NCBI RefSeq assembly: GCF_018613835.1
Contig: NZ_JAGGPM010000024.1
Span: 62,001-126,000 of the forward strand
Source of the DNA: Arthrobacter sp. ISL-5
GTDB taxonomy: Bacteria; Actinomycetota; Actinomycetes; Actinomycetales; Micrococcaceae
DNA: 64,000 nucleotides
Reading direction: 5' to 3'
Shown one piece after another: positions 44,626-53,863 of this stretch. The notes under the pieces were generated by a model, which ran no database searches, had not been told where the DNA came from, and worked only from the letters and a program-made list of their open reading frames with translations. The position numbers and the translations under genes are program-made. Position 1 is the stretch's first letter, and each line of letters begins with the position of its first letter.

Positions 44626-44678
44626 TTGACGGGTGACGGAATACCATGTCACTATCGTTACCAGTTGAACCGGTGACG
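44626..44678 (+). promoter_or_regulatory. Promoter with CGNR-type operator upstream of the VOC operon
   Basis: GGTGACG (44632-44638) N17 CGTTACC (44656-44662) matches the CGNR autoregulatory site (GGTGACG-N17-CGTCACC) with one mismatch and the same 17-bp spacing. A -35 TTGACG (44626) abuts it, with a -10-like CACTAT 18 bp downstream. A further GGTGACG half-site lies at 44672-44678. Confidence 0.6.
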
Positions 44679-44781
44679 CAGAAGTGGTGACCGCATTCTT
44701 CAGCACTTCCCCAAGAATCCCGCCCGTCCCCCGGCAGCGGAAGCACATAGACCGTCAATGCCCACTGAGAAGGAACCACAA

Positions 44782-44958
44782 ATGGCGCAGTCCACCACCG
44801 AGATACTGACAGACGCACTTAAGCAGGCGGCGACCGCTCACGGTGTTCACGAAGCCGAGGTCCTGGGCGGCGTCCACGACACACAATGGCCGCAGTGGTA
44901 CGCCGAGCACATGACACGCACGCTCGCCAAAGCAGGACACCGGCTCACCGCCGACTAA
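44782..44958 (+). CDS. Small protein at the head of the VOC/oxidoreductase operon
   Basis: 58 residues from ATG 44782, AAGGAA at good spacing. The sequence has HEAEVLGGVHDTQWPQWYAEHM, helical and Trp/His rich. I recognise no named domain. Placement under the CGNR-type operator, in front of a glyoxalase-fold gene and a flavin reductase, suggests detoxification; its own task is unknown. Confidence 0.6.
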   Translation: MAQSTTEILTDALKQAATAHGVHEAEVLGGVHDTQWPQWYAEHMTRTLAKAGHRLTAD

Positions 44959-44989
44959 GACCTCCGACCCAGGCAAGAGGCACCGCCTG

Positions 44990-45434
44990 GTGCCGTTGAA
45001 ACTTGAAGTACTGTTCGTTCCCGTTTCCGACGTCGACCGGGCCAAGGCCTTCTAACGAATCGCTCGGATTCCGCGTCGATATCGACTACATCGCCAGCGA
45101 AGACTTCCGCGTGGCGCAGCTGACCCCTCCCGGTTCGGAAGCATCCATCATGATCGGCAAGAGCATCACCGGCGCCGCACCAGGATCAAGCCAGAACCAG
45201 CTTTTCGCCGTGACGGACATCCTCGCGACCCGCGCCGACCTTGTCGAAAAGGGCGTCGACGTCTCCGAGGTATTCCACTTCGCGGACGGATTCATCTTCC
45301 ACCTCGACAACCAGTACCGGGTTGCGGGCCCGCATCCGGAACGCGCCGACTACCAGTCCTTTGCCTCCTTCAGCGATCCGGACGGCAACAGCTGGCTTCT
45401 TCAGGAAATCAACGTCCGGGCACCCGGACGATGA
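44990..45434 (+). pseudogene. VOC (glyoxalase/bleomycin-resistance) family gene with frameshift
   Basis: GTG 44990 opens the frame (VPLKLEVLFVPVSDVDRAKAFY) but a TAA arrives at 45053. The sequence continues intact in the next frame (ESLGFRVDIDY...NQLFAVTD, then SFSDPDGNSWLLQEI, to TGA 45434). Removing one A from TAACGAA (45053-45055) restores TACGAATCG, the normal FYESLGF of VOC proteins. So a single-base insertion inactivates a roughly 148-residue gene, or it is a sequencing error. The metal-binding Glu/His pattern is otherwise intact. Confidence 0.8.
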
Positions 45435-46773
45435 GCACCCACAACGGATCAGCGGAATATGACCTGATCGTGCTCGGCGGCGGTGCCGTGGGCGAGAACA
45501 TCGCCGACCGCGCCGTCCAGGGCGGCCTGACCGCCGTGATTGTCGAAAATGAGCTCGTCGGTGGCGAGTGCTCCTACTGGGCATGCATGCCCTCAAAGGC
45601 GCTGCTGCGCTCTGCCCAGGTGCTGCGCGCGGCCCGGCAGGTTCCCGGGGCCGCCCAGGCGGTGACCGGTGAACTCGACGTGCAGGCCGTGCTGGCACGC
45701 CGGGACTCTTTCGCCAGCAACTGGTCCGACAGCGGGCAGGTGAAGTGGCTCGACAGCGCAGGGATTGCCCTCGTGCGCGGTCACGGCCGGGTGACGGGTA
45801 CAAAGGAGGTCACCGTCACGGGCATGGACGGTTCGACCACGGTGCTTACCGCCCGCCACGCCGTTTCCATAGCCACCGGATCAGCTGCGCTCCTGCCCGA
45901 CATTGACGGACTCATTGAGGCAGCGGGCTGCTCTCAGGCATGGAGCCGTTCGCTGGTGAGCTAGTTGCGGAAGCCCTCCGTGCGCAGGGTGTCCAAGTCA
46001 TGCTCGAGACGAAAACCACCCGCGTCACCCGGGACGAAAGCGGCGTCATCCTTGAGACCGGTGACGGCAGGACCATCTCCGCCCAGGAAGTGCTCGTCGC
46101 GGCCGGCCGTACACCCCGCACTGGAGATATCGGACTCGATTCGGTCGGGCTCAAGTCCGGGGCGTGGATCGAGACTGACGACACCATGCTGGTTCCGGGA
46201 TTCGACTGGCTCTATGCTGCCGGGGACGTGACGAATCGGGCCCTGCTCACCCACCAGGGGAAATACCAGGCCCGTGCAGCCGGTGACGTCATCGCAGCCC
46301 GCGCGGCCGGAGCAGCGGTATCCGATGCGCCGTGGGGAACGCATGTGGCGACGGCCGACCATGAGGCGGTGCCGCAGGTCACGTTCACCGACCCCGAGAT
46401 CGCATCGTTCGGGCTCACCGCCGCGGCAGCGCGTAGGAACGGCTACGACATCCGGGTTGTCGACTACGAAATTGGGCACGTCGCCGGCGCCAGTGTGCGG
46501 GCCGACGGCTACGCCGGTACCGCGCGGATGGTTGTCGATGAAAAACGCAAGGTCGTGCTTGGCATGACCTTCGTCGGTCCTGACGTGAGCGAATTGCTGC
46601 AGGCCGCGACCATTGCGGTCGTCGCAGAAGTGCCGGTCGACCGATTGTGGCATGCCGTACCGGCCTACCCGACGGTCAACGAGGTCTGGCTCCGGCTTCC
46701 CGAAGGTTACGGGCGGCCGTCCCCGTCCGCATCCGATGAACCCCGCGAAATCCTCCGAACCGGAAGACTTTGA
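45431..46773 (+). pseudogene. Pyridine nucleotide-disulfide oxidoreductase with internal deletion
   Basis: The N-terminal FAD domain ([15 protein letters not shown]; redox pair in [13 protein letters not shown]) is intact to DIDGLIEA near 45920. Then the reading jumps to the middle of the NAD domain in another frame (GLLSGMEPFAGELV), continuing through YAAGDVTNRALLTHQ and the dimerisation domain to 46773. The missing ~50-60 codons include the NAD-binding glycine motif, and the frame is shifted (TAG at 45962). It would have been a mercuric-reductase/dihydrolipoyl-dehydrogenase-like enzyme. The surviving 3' frame starts at ATG 45940 and could make a non-functional half protein. Confidence 0.8.
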
Positions 46774-47603
46774 TGGCCCTTTCGGCACACGAACAGAATC
46801 TGATTGAGCAGCTCGAGAAGCAGTTCAAGGACGAAGACCCCAAATTCGCCAAGGCGATGGAACAAGTGCCCGCCCGTAACCGCTCCGCCCTCCACATCGT
46901 CACCGGGGCAGCTACTATCGTGGCTGGCTTTCTGCTCCTGCTGCTGGGCGCAGCACTGCAGGGCCCCGTTCCGAACATCCTGGTCGGTGTCCTCGGTTTT
47001 GCCGTGATGGTCGTCGGAGCGCATCTCGCCATGCGACACACTTCGGTAACCAAAAACGAAGCACCTGCGCCGACCCCTGAAACGCGGAATCGGTCGAAAG
47101 GACAAAAGCGGGCACGGAACGACGTCCCTTCAGGGACGCGTTCGGAGACTGGGCCTTGTGGGGTCTGTTTTGGTGGGTGTGACACTGGACCGGCGGCTAG
47201 CATGTACCCGTGCACCTCCGAGCCAGTGAATGGCACCCCTCATCCAACGTTTCAGAGCAGGCACCGGGTGTCGTTTTCGTCGAAGGACCAGCCTCCAACT
47301 GGATCGTGGTCCGCGACGAGACTAGGTTCATGCTCATTGACAGCGGTTACCCCGCCGACCGAGCGTTCGTCCTTGAGTCCATCCGCCACCTGGGCTTGCA
47401 GCCAGCCGACGCTCAGACCGTGCTCATCACCCACGGTCACGTCGACCACACCGGCTCTGCGGCCTACTTCTCCACAACATACGCAACGCCGGTCTTGTGC
47501 GCCCCGGAAGAACTGGCCCATGTCCAAGGGAGGGAAAAGCACCAAGTCACGTTCGGTCAGGTCATCGTCCGGGCTTGGCGCCCCCGTGTCTTCCGCTGGA
47601 TGA
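46773..47603 (+). CDS. DUF3040 membrane protein whose frame runs on into the next gene
   Basis: The first ~125 codons are DUF3040: ALSAHEQNLIEQLEKQFKDE, then two hydrophobic segments around residues 45-90. Family members stop near residue 120-135. Here the frame stays open for another ~150 codons across the start of the metallo-beta-lactamase gene at 47210, giving a Ser/Thr-rich non-protein-like tail. The true 3' end was probably lost, or a frameshift removed the stop. The start TGATG overlaps the previous gene's stop. Confidence 0.55.
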   Translation: MALSAHEQNLIEQLEKQFKDEDPKFAKAMEQVPARNRSALHIVTGAATIVAGFLLLLLGAALQGPVPNILVGVLGFAVMVVGAHLAMRHTSVTKNEAPAPTPETRNRSKGQKRARNDVPSGTRSETGPCGVCFGGCDTGPAASMYPCTSEPVNGTPHPTFQSRHRVSFSSKDQPPTGSWSATRLGSCSLTAVTPPTERSSLSPSATWACSQPTLRPCSSPTVTSTTPALRPTSPQHTQRRSCAPRKNWPMSKGGKSTKSRSVRSSSGLGAPVSSAG

Positions 47604-48022
47604 TCCACGTCATCAAGGCAGGAGCCCTGAAGGCGAAGCCTGCAACCCGTGCCCAGGCTTGGGACACCGAGAGGCTCCGGAGCCTGCCCGGCAGCCCGGA
47701 AGCGATCCTGCTTCCGGGCCACACCCCGGGCAACGTCTCCCTCCTTCTTCCCGAAGCAGGAGCGATCGCCGTCGGCGACTCGTTTGTTAGCGGTCATCCA
47801 CTGAGCCGCAAAACCGGACCCCAGATGCTCCACCGGATGTACCACACAGACCCCGCCGCGGCCTTCGCGGCAACTCACCGCCTGGACGGCATCAACGCCT
47901 CAGTGATACTTCCCGGCCATGGCCCCGCAATGCGCATGCCCCTGGCCGAAGCCTTGGCGGCGTTGCGGGGCTCCCCTCCCCCGGATGGAAACCCGGGGGT
48001 GTTGGGACCGAGCCGGAATTAG
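47210..48022 (+). CDS. MBL-fold metallohydrolase
   Basis: 270 residues from GTG 47210. Zinc motif HGHVDH (residues 75-80: H75, H77, D79, H80), then LLPGHTPGNVS, GDS, and LPGHGPA with the further ligands. It is a soluble hydrolase of unknown ester or lactone substrate. A TAGCAT hexamer at 47198-47203 is just 6 nt before the GTG, so a leaderless transcript is plausible. It is convergent with the PucR gene, 4 bp apart. Confidence 0.82.
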   Translation: MHLRASEWHPSSNVSEQAPGVVFVEGPASNWIVVRDETRFMLIDSGYPADRAFVLESIRHLGLQPADAQTVLITHGHVDHTGSAAYFSTTYATPVLCAPEELAHVQGREKHQVTFGQVIVRAWRPRVFRWMIHVIKAGALKAKPATRAQAWDTERLRSLPGSPEAILLPGHTPGNVSLLLPEAGAIAVGDSFVSGHPLSRKTGPQMLHRMYHTDPAAAFAATHRLDGINASVILPGHGPAMRMPLAEALAALRGSPPPDGNPGVLGPSRN

Positions 48023-48026
48023 CGGC

Positions 48027-49520
48027 CTACTTGTGCATGGCCTCATGGATTTGAAGCGCAAACCAAAGCTGCGCCAGCGAGGACGTTTCGGTCATGTCGA
48101 GGCCCGTCAATTCGCTGATTTTTCGGATGCGGTAGATGACGGTTTGCCGGTGCGCGAACAGTGCCGCCGCTGTCTTCTGCCATGACCTTTGGGTGTCCAG
48201 ATAGGTCCGCAGAGTCACGATGAGGTCCCCCTCCTGGCTCTGTTCGTACGCGAAGATCGGACCCAGCAGCCGCTCCACCAACGCGGTCCCTTCCTCGAAG
48301 CTCGTCAGTCCCAGCCACGAGGGCCCCTCGGCGTACCGGGCCAGATTCATGGCATTGCCCTTGGCCGAGCCGAGCGCCCACAGCGACTCCTGCAACGCAC
48401 GCTGGATCCCGGGCGCCGACGTCGGCGAGCTGATGCCGATCCGGACCTCGGTACCCGCGCAGTGGATCAGAATCTCGTCGGTCACCGCCGCCGACACGGC
48501 CACATGAAGTGTGTTGAAGCGCCGCAGGCACGCGGCCGGAAAGCCGTGACGCCACAGTTCGACGTGGACGTTCGCCAGCCGCTCGCCGTCGTCGGCCGAT
48601 ATCGAAATCATCAGGAAATCCTGCGCCGGAACATCAAAAGCAGTGAGCCGGCTCTCCAGTTCCGCCGTTCCCAGCCGGCCGTCGACCGCCTGCAACAGGA
48701 ATTCGCCCGCCAGTCGGTGCTGGCTTTCCAGGGACAGGACTTTTCGTGAAAGTTCCAGCCCCAGCACCGTTGCCGCATGCAGAAGCACGACGGCGTCCGG
48801 GTGCGGATCGCCTTTGGGCAGCACCACCAGGAGCGCATTGGCGTGCGTGGGAATATCCATCATCAACACATGCCTGTCCCGCAGCCGATGCCACTGGAAC
48901 TTCTTCCCGGCCAAGGATATCCGCCCGGTCAGCGCGGCCAATTCGGCCTGCACGAAATCCGGCAGCGGCTGGCCCTCCGGGTGCCACGGATGAAGGCAGC
49001 GCCGGTCCACGACGAACAGATCTGCGTCGAGCTCCGCCGCGAGGCCCCGAAGAAGGCCTTGCAAGTGGTCCTCGGATGTTCCAGCAGTGCGGAGAAGGTC
49101 GTAAATCCGGGCTGTCTGGCGCAGGCGCCGCGATTCCTCCAACAGGGACGATTCAGCCACGGTCCGCGCGATGGCGATGAACGGCAGCGGATAGGGCACA
49201 TTGATCAGCGGCAGCGGCAGCTTCTCACAAGCCGCCAGGAACTCCGGCAGCAGCTCCGGCGCGTGCATCTTCTCTCCGATGGCCAGCGCACTGGCGCCCG
49301 CATCCACCAGCGCCTCGGCGAGCGCAGCCTGACCGGCAGCATCGGCCGGGATGGAGAGGCCGTTGGTCATCATCAGCTCGCCGCCGGTGACCCATTCCCA
49401 CAGCCTCGGCAGATCAGACGTGTGGGCCCATGTGATCCGGTTGCCGCTGCCTGCGGATCCGGCGAGCAGCGTGAGTCCCAGCTGGGGTTCCGCCACGAGT
49501 TCGGCCACGGTGATCGCCAT
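48027..49520 (-). CDS. PucR family transcriptional regulator
   Basis: About 497 residues from ATG 49520. The N-terminal PucR domain starts ITVAELVAEPQLGLTLLAG; a GAF-like middle follows; the C-terminal HTH_30 helix has WQKTAAALFAHRQTVIYRIRKISELTGLD near residue 460. PucR-type activators often control purine or other nitrogen catabolism. It is divergent from the ureohydrolase operon across 223 bp holding a perfect 16-bp palindrome. Confidence 0.85.
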   Translation of the reverse strand: MAITVAELVAEPQLGLTLLAGSAGSGNRITWAHTSDLPRLWEWVTGGELMMTNGLSIPADAAGQAALAEALVDAGASALAIGEKMHAPELLPEFLAACEKLPLPLINVPYPLPFIAIARTVAESSLLEESRRLRQTARIYDLLRTAGTSEDHLQGLLRGLAAELDADLFVVDRRCLHPWHPEGQPLPDFVQAELAALTGRISLAGKKFQWHRLRDRHVLMMDIPTHANALLVVLPKGDPHPDAVVLLHAATVLGLELSRKVLSLESQHRLAGEFLLQAVDGRLGTAELESRLTAFDVPAQDFLMISISADDGERLANVHVELWRHGFPAACLRRFNTLHVAVSAAVTDEILIHCAGTEVRIGISSPTSAPGIQRALQESLWALGSAKGNAMNLARYAEGPSWLGLTSFEEGTALVERLLGPIFAYEQSQEGDLIVTLRTYLDTQRSWQKTAAALFAHRQTVIYRIRKISELTGLDMTETSSLAQLWFALQIHEAMHK

Positions 49521-49566
49521 GGAATTGTGCTCCCCACTTCCTGGTTTCCGGCCCACCCCGAGTCGA

Positions 49567-49582
49567 TTAGACATATGTCTAA
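49567..49582. promoter_or_regulatory. Perfect 16-bp palindrome between PucR and the ureohydrolase gene
   Basis: TTAGACATATGTCTAA, full dyad symmetry without spacer, 47 bp upstream of the PucR ATG. It is AT-rich against its surroundings. A probable operator for PucR, controlling both directions. Confidence 0.65.
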
Positions 49583-49743
49583 GAGACTCGGCCATTTGTA
49601 GTCAATCTACCGCTATACGCCGTGATGCGCGTCACCAAGAATTGGATTACCTACTTCCCGCTCAACGGCGAGCGATCCACACCTCCCCACCGAAATGCCG
49701 CCGACGCCACCGCCCGGCAGCACAGTTACCGAAGGATCCCGGC

Positions 49744-50748
49744 ATGACAACGCACAAGCCCATCGGCCCCGTCGACGCAACAAAAGTCCCCCGGTATGCG
49801 GGCCTCGGCACCTTCGCCAGGCTTCCCCAAATCGACCGCGTTCCGGACTACGACATTGCGATCGTCGGCGTACCGTTCGACGGCGGAACGTCCTACCGCC
49901 CCGGCGCCCGTTTCGGTCCTGCCGCAGTCCGCGAAGCCTCCCGGCTGCTGCGTCCCGGGTACCACCCCGAACTGGACGTTGAACCGGTCTACGAAGCCCA
50001 GGTTGTGGATGCCGGCGACATCGCCTGCACGCCTTACGACATCACACGGGCAGTCCGCGAAATTGAAGAGCAGGCGCTGCCACTGATCAGTGAGGACAGG
50101 AAGCTCATCTCAATCGGCGGCGACCACACCATCGCCCTCCCGATGCTGCGGGCCTTGAACACGGTCCACGGACCCGTTGCTTTGCTGCACTTCGACGCCC
50201 ACCTGGACACGTGGGACACCTACTTCGACCAGCCGGTCACCCACGGAACCATCTTCCGGCGGGCATTCGAGGAAGGCCTCCTGGTGGAAGACAAGTCCAT
50301 GCACGTCGGCATCCGCGGGCCGGTCTACGACCGCAATGACTTCCTCCGCGACCACGAATTCGGCTTCCAGATCATCCGCTGCTCGGACCTGGACGTGATC
50401 GGCGTCCCGGCAGCCATCCAACAGGTCAAGGAGCGGCTCGGCGACAGCCCCGTCTACGTCTCCATCGACATCGACGTCCTGGACCCGGCCTACGCACCGG
50501 GCACCGGCACCCCTGAGATGGGCGGGCTCCACTCCCGCGAACTCCTGGCCCTTCTCCGCGGGCTGAACGGCATCAACATTGTGGGCGCCGACGTCGTCGA
50601 GGTCGCTCCGGCCTACGACCACGCAGACATCACCACAGTCGCCGCGGCCACCCTCGTCTTCGATCTGCTCGCCTTGATGGTGAACCGCAGCAAGGCCGGA
50701 ACCAACACCGTCCGTGAACTGCAAACAGCCTCCTGGAGCGCATCATGA
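49744..50748 (+). CDS. Ureohydrolase (agmatinase/guanidinobutyrase-type)
   Basis: 334 residues. The binuclear Mn ligands are visible: GGDHT near residue 120, FDAHLDTWD near 150 and SIDIDVLDPAYAPG near 240. It hydrolyses a guanidino group to urea plus amine. The HLDTWDTYFDQPVTHGT pattern resembles guanidinobutyrase and guanidinopropionase rather than arginase, but agmatine is possible. It is the first of four coupled genes; the permease start overlaps its stop (ATGA). Confidence 0.8.
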   Translation: MTTHKPIGPVDATKVPRYAGLGTFARLPQIDRVPDYDIAIVGVPFDGGTSYRPGARFGPAAVREASRLLRPGYHPELDVEPVYEAQVVDAGDIACTPYDITRAVREIEEQALPLISEDRKLISIGGDHTIALPMLRALNTVHGPVALLHFDAHLDTWDTYFDQPVTHGTIFRRAFEEGLLVEDKSMHVGIRGPVYDRNDFLRDHEFGFQIIRCSDLDVIGVPAAIQQVKERLGDSPVYVSIDIDVLDPAYAPGTGTPEMGGLHSRELLALLRGLNGINIVGADVVEVAPAYDHADITTVAAATLVFDLLALMVNRSKAGTNTVRELQTASWSAS

Positions 50749-52202
50749 GCACTCGGACCACTCCCGTCGCCGCGGCCGAAGTACCCCGGCTCGAGGACAA
50801 GACCATCCAGCCCATCCCCGCGAACGAACGCCACGGGAAAGCCCGGGACCTCTTCACCATATGGTTCGGTTCCAACATCATGATCATGACCATCGTGACC
50901 GGCGGCCTCGCCACCACGGTATTCGGCCTCCACTTTGTGCCCGCAATCGTGGGAATCATCATTGGAAACGTGGTCGGCGGCATCTTCATGGCTCTGCACT
51001 CCGCCCAAGGCCCGCAACTGGGCGTGGCGCAGATGATCCAGACCCGCGGCCAGTTCGGTTCCTACGGGGCGCTGTTGATCGTTGTGATCGTAGTGATCAT
51101 GTACGTCGGGTTCTTCGCCGCGAACCTGGTCTTCGGCGGCGAAGCCATGGCCGCAGTCAACCCGGGCATCAGTGTTGACGCCGGCATCATTATCATCGGC
51201 ATCGTGAGCGTCACTGCAACGATTTTCGGCTACCGGCTCATTCACGCCTATGCACGCATTCTGAGCTTCGTGGCCGGCGTGGCGCTGTTGCTGGCCTTCG
51301 CCTGGATCCTTTTCGTCCAGGGCCTGCCAGCCAGCTTCCTGGACCAGGGAGACTTCAACTGGGTTGGGTTCATGGGCACCATCTCCGTATCCGCCCTGTG
51401 GCAGCTCGCCTACGCTCCCTACGTTTCGGACTACTCCCGCTACATGCCCCAAGGCACCGGCTCGGCCCCGGCATTCTGGGCGTCCTACTCAGGCTGCGTT
51501 CTGGGGACACTCTTCCCGATGGTCCTGGGCGCCCTGGTGGGTACCCTTGCAGTGTCCATGAGCAACGATGCCGGCAACGTCGAAATCGTCGGCAGCCTGG
51601 GAGCATTCCTCCAGCCCTGGACCCTCATAATCATCGGAATCTTCTGCCTCGGCGTCGCGGCGTCGAACGCCATGAACCTCTACTGCGGCGTCCTGTGCAG
51701 CCTTACCATCGGGCAGACGTTCAAGCCCAACTGGTTGCCCCATGCCAAGACCCGAAGCATCGCGGCGATCATCCTCTTCACGCTGGCGGTCCTGATCGCG
51801 CTGTTCGCACGCGACAATTTCATCCTCTTCTATACGAACTTCCTCTCCTTCCTCATGTACGTGCTGGTTCCCTGGACCGCCATCAACCTGGTGGACTACT
51901 ACCTTCTCCGGCACGGCGACTACAGGGTTGAAGACTTCTTCAAGCGCGACGGCGGCGTGTATGGACGGTTCAACTGGATCGCCATCGGCTCTTACCTAGC
52001 CGGCGCCCTGATTCAGGTTCCGTTCTCCGCAACGGCGGTCTACACCGGCCCGCTGGCCGCGGCGATGGGCGGCGTGGACATCTCCTGGATCGTCGGACTG
52101 GTGGTTGTAGCCCCGCTCTACTACTTTGCTGCGCGCGTGTTCCGCAAGAAGTCGGATGCCGCCCCCTTTCAGACCCCCGAACTCGCAACTGAACTGATTT
52201 GA
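50745..52202 (+). CDS. NCS1-family permease (purine/cytosine-permease-like), operon copy
   Basis: 485 residues, about 12 membrane segments; the NCS1 signature lies in the FTIWFGSNIMIMTIVTGG start and in QLAYAPYVSDYSRYMP. The family carries nucleobases, hydantoins, thiamine or related nitrogen compounds with Na+ or H+. Genomic position implies import of the substrate of the ureohydrolase operon, possibly a guanidino or amine compound rather than a base. Confidence 0.85.
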   Translation: MSTRTTPVAAAEVPRLEDKTIQPIPANERHGKARDLFTIWFGSNIMIMTIVTGGLATTVFGLHFVPAIVGIIIGNVVGGIFMALHSAQGPQLGVAQMIQTRGQFGSYGALLIVVIVVIMYVGFFAANLVFGGEAMAAVNPGISVDAGIIIIGIVSVTATIFGYRLIHAYARILSFVAGVALLLAFAWILFVQGLPASFLDQGDFNWVGFMGTISVSALWQLAYAPYVSDYSRYMPQGTGSAPAFWASYSGCVLGTLFPMVLGALVGTLAVSMSNDAGNVEIVGSLGAFLQPWTLIIIGIFCLGVAASNAMNLYCGVLCSLTIGQTFKPNWLPHAKTRSIAAIILFTLAVLIALFARDNFILFYTNFLSFLMYVLVPWTAINLVDYYLLRHGDYRVEDFFKRDGGVYGRFNWIAIGSYLAGALIQVPFSATAVYTGPLAAAMGGVDISWIVGLVVVAPLYYFAARVFRKKSDAAPFQTPELATELI

Positions 52203-52305
52203 CGCACCGCGGGCCAACGGCCCGCACCCCACCACGGGCCATCCGCCCGCGCCCCACATTCACTCCCGACGCCGCGACCGGCGAAGAAAGCAAAGGCGAA
52301 ACATC

Positions 52306-53835
52306 ATGACACTCACCAACACCGAACAGTTCTCTGTCCGACGCTCCCGCGCAGACCATAGCGCCGACGATCACAGCCTCGCAGGCGTGCTGCCTCTCCC
52401 TCTGCCTCCCGGCGGGCACTTCATTGGAGGCTCGTTTGTTCCGGGTTCGTCCACCCAGCTCATCGACGTCGTCGATCCCACCACTGAGCAGGTCATCGCG
52501 TCCGTCCAGGCCGGCACAGCGGCAGATGTTGATTCCGCTGTTGACGCCGCGGTGGCGGCCCAGAAGTCCTGGGGCGTCACCACCCCGAAGGAACGCTCCG
52601 AGGTGCTGAACCTGATCGCCAACATCATCGAAGCCAACCGGGAAGCCTTTGAAATCATCGAGTCAGCCAACACCGGTAAACCGCGAACCGTCGCGGAGGA
52701 CGACGTCTCAAGCACCATTGACACTTTCCGCTTCATGGCCGGCGCTTCCCGCACGCTGACCTCCATGGCCGGTGGTGATTACGCAAGCGGGCACACTTCG
52801 GTCATCCTCAGGGAACCCGTGGGCGTCGTCGGCGTCATCACCCCGTGGAACTACCCGCTGCTGATGGCCGCCTGGAAGATCGCGCCCATCCTGGCTGCAG
52901 GCAACAGCATCGTCCTGAAGCCTTCCGAGCAGACGCCGCTGTCCACGCTCAAGCTCGCAGAACTCGTGGCCGGCCGCATTCCCGATGGGATTCTCAACGT
53001 CGTGACGGGACAAGGCCGAACCGTCGGGCAGCGGCTCGCCGACCATCCTGACATTGCCCTCGTCGCCCTGACAGGGAGCGTCGTCAGCGGACAGGCCGTG
53101 GCGGAGACCGCGGCCAAGTCGGTCAAACGCGTCCATCTGGAACTCGGCGGCAAGGCTCCGGTTGTTGTCTTTCCCGACGCGGACCTCCGGGCGGCCGCCG
53201 CCGGGGTGCGGAATGCAGGCTTCTGGAACGCCGGTCAGGACTGTGGCGCCGCCTGCCGCGTACTCGTGCACGAGTCGGTGGCTGAGGAGTTCACCGAGCA
53301 TCTGGTGCGCGAAGTCAGCACGTTGGTGGTAGGAGCTCCCGGGGCCGGCAACGACGTGGAAATCGGTCCCATGATTTCGCACCCGCACTTCGAACGCGTG
53401 CAGGAATCCCTGGCCGAGGCCAAAGCCGCTGGCCTGAACGTGGCCATCGGTGGTTCGGCCCTGGAAGGCCCCGGCTACTTCATCGAGCCCACAGTAATCA
53501 GCCACGTGCCCGCCGGGGCACCCATAGCTACCCAGGAAATCTTTGGTCCCGTGGTCACGGTCGAGACCTTCAGTTCCACTGAGGAGGCCGTCACCCGGGC
53601 AAACGAGAGCCCCTACGGCCTTTCGGCCTCGGTGTGGACCCGGGATTCGGGCCTCTCCCTGAGCGTTCCGAAGCAGCTCGATTTCGGCACCGTCTGGGTC
53701 AATTCGCACCTTGTGTTGGCTTGCGAGGTACCGTGGGGCGGATTCAAGGGATCCGGCTACGGGCGCGACCTCTCGCTGTACGCCTTGGACGACTACTCCC
53801 GCACCAAGCACGTCATGATCAACCACAGCGCATGA
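52306..53835 (+). CDS. Aldehyde dehydrogenase (aminobutyraldehyde/betaine-aldehyde-type)
   Basis: 509 residues with an N-terminal extension of about 40. Catalytic ELGGKAP near residue 280 and Cys near 314 in NAGQDCGAACR; ITPWNYPLLM near 185. The GQDCGAA pattern is typical of gamma-aminobutyraldehyde and betaine-aldehyde dehydrogenases. It could make 4-aminobutyrate or 4-guanidinobutyrate from the aldehyde, giving the acid form for the ureohydrolase or TCA entry. Confidence 0.85.
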   Translation: MTLTNTEQFSVRRSRADHSADDHSLAGVLPLPLPPGGHFIGGSFVPGSSTQLIDVVDPTTEQVIASVQAGTAADVDSAVDAAVAAQKSWGVTTPKERSEVLNLIANIIEANREAFEIIESANTGKPRTVAEDDVSSTIDTFRFMAGASRTLTSMAGGDYASGHTSVILREPVGVVGVITPWNYPLLMAAWKIAPILAAGNSIVLKPSEQTPLSTLKLAELVAGRIPDGILNVVTGQGRTVGQRLADHPDIALVALTGSVVSGQAVAETAAKSVKRVHLELGGKAPVVVFPDADLRAAAAGVRNAGFWNAGQDCGAACRVLVHESVAEEFTEHLVREVSTLVVGAPGAGNDVEIGPMISHPHFERVQESLAEAKAAGLNVAIGGSALEGPGYFIEPTVISHVPAGAPIATQEIFGPVVTVETFSSTEEAVTRANESPYGLSASVWTRDSGLSLSVPKQLDFGTVWVNSHLVLACEVPWGGFKGSGYGRDLSLYALDDYSRTKHVMINHSA

Positions 53836-53863
53836 GCGTTCAGACCAGCATCGGAGCTCAGCA

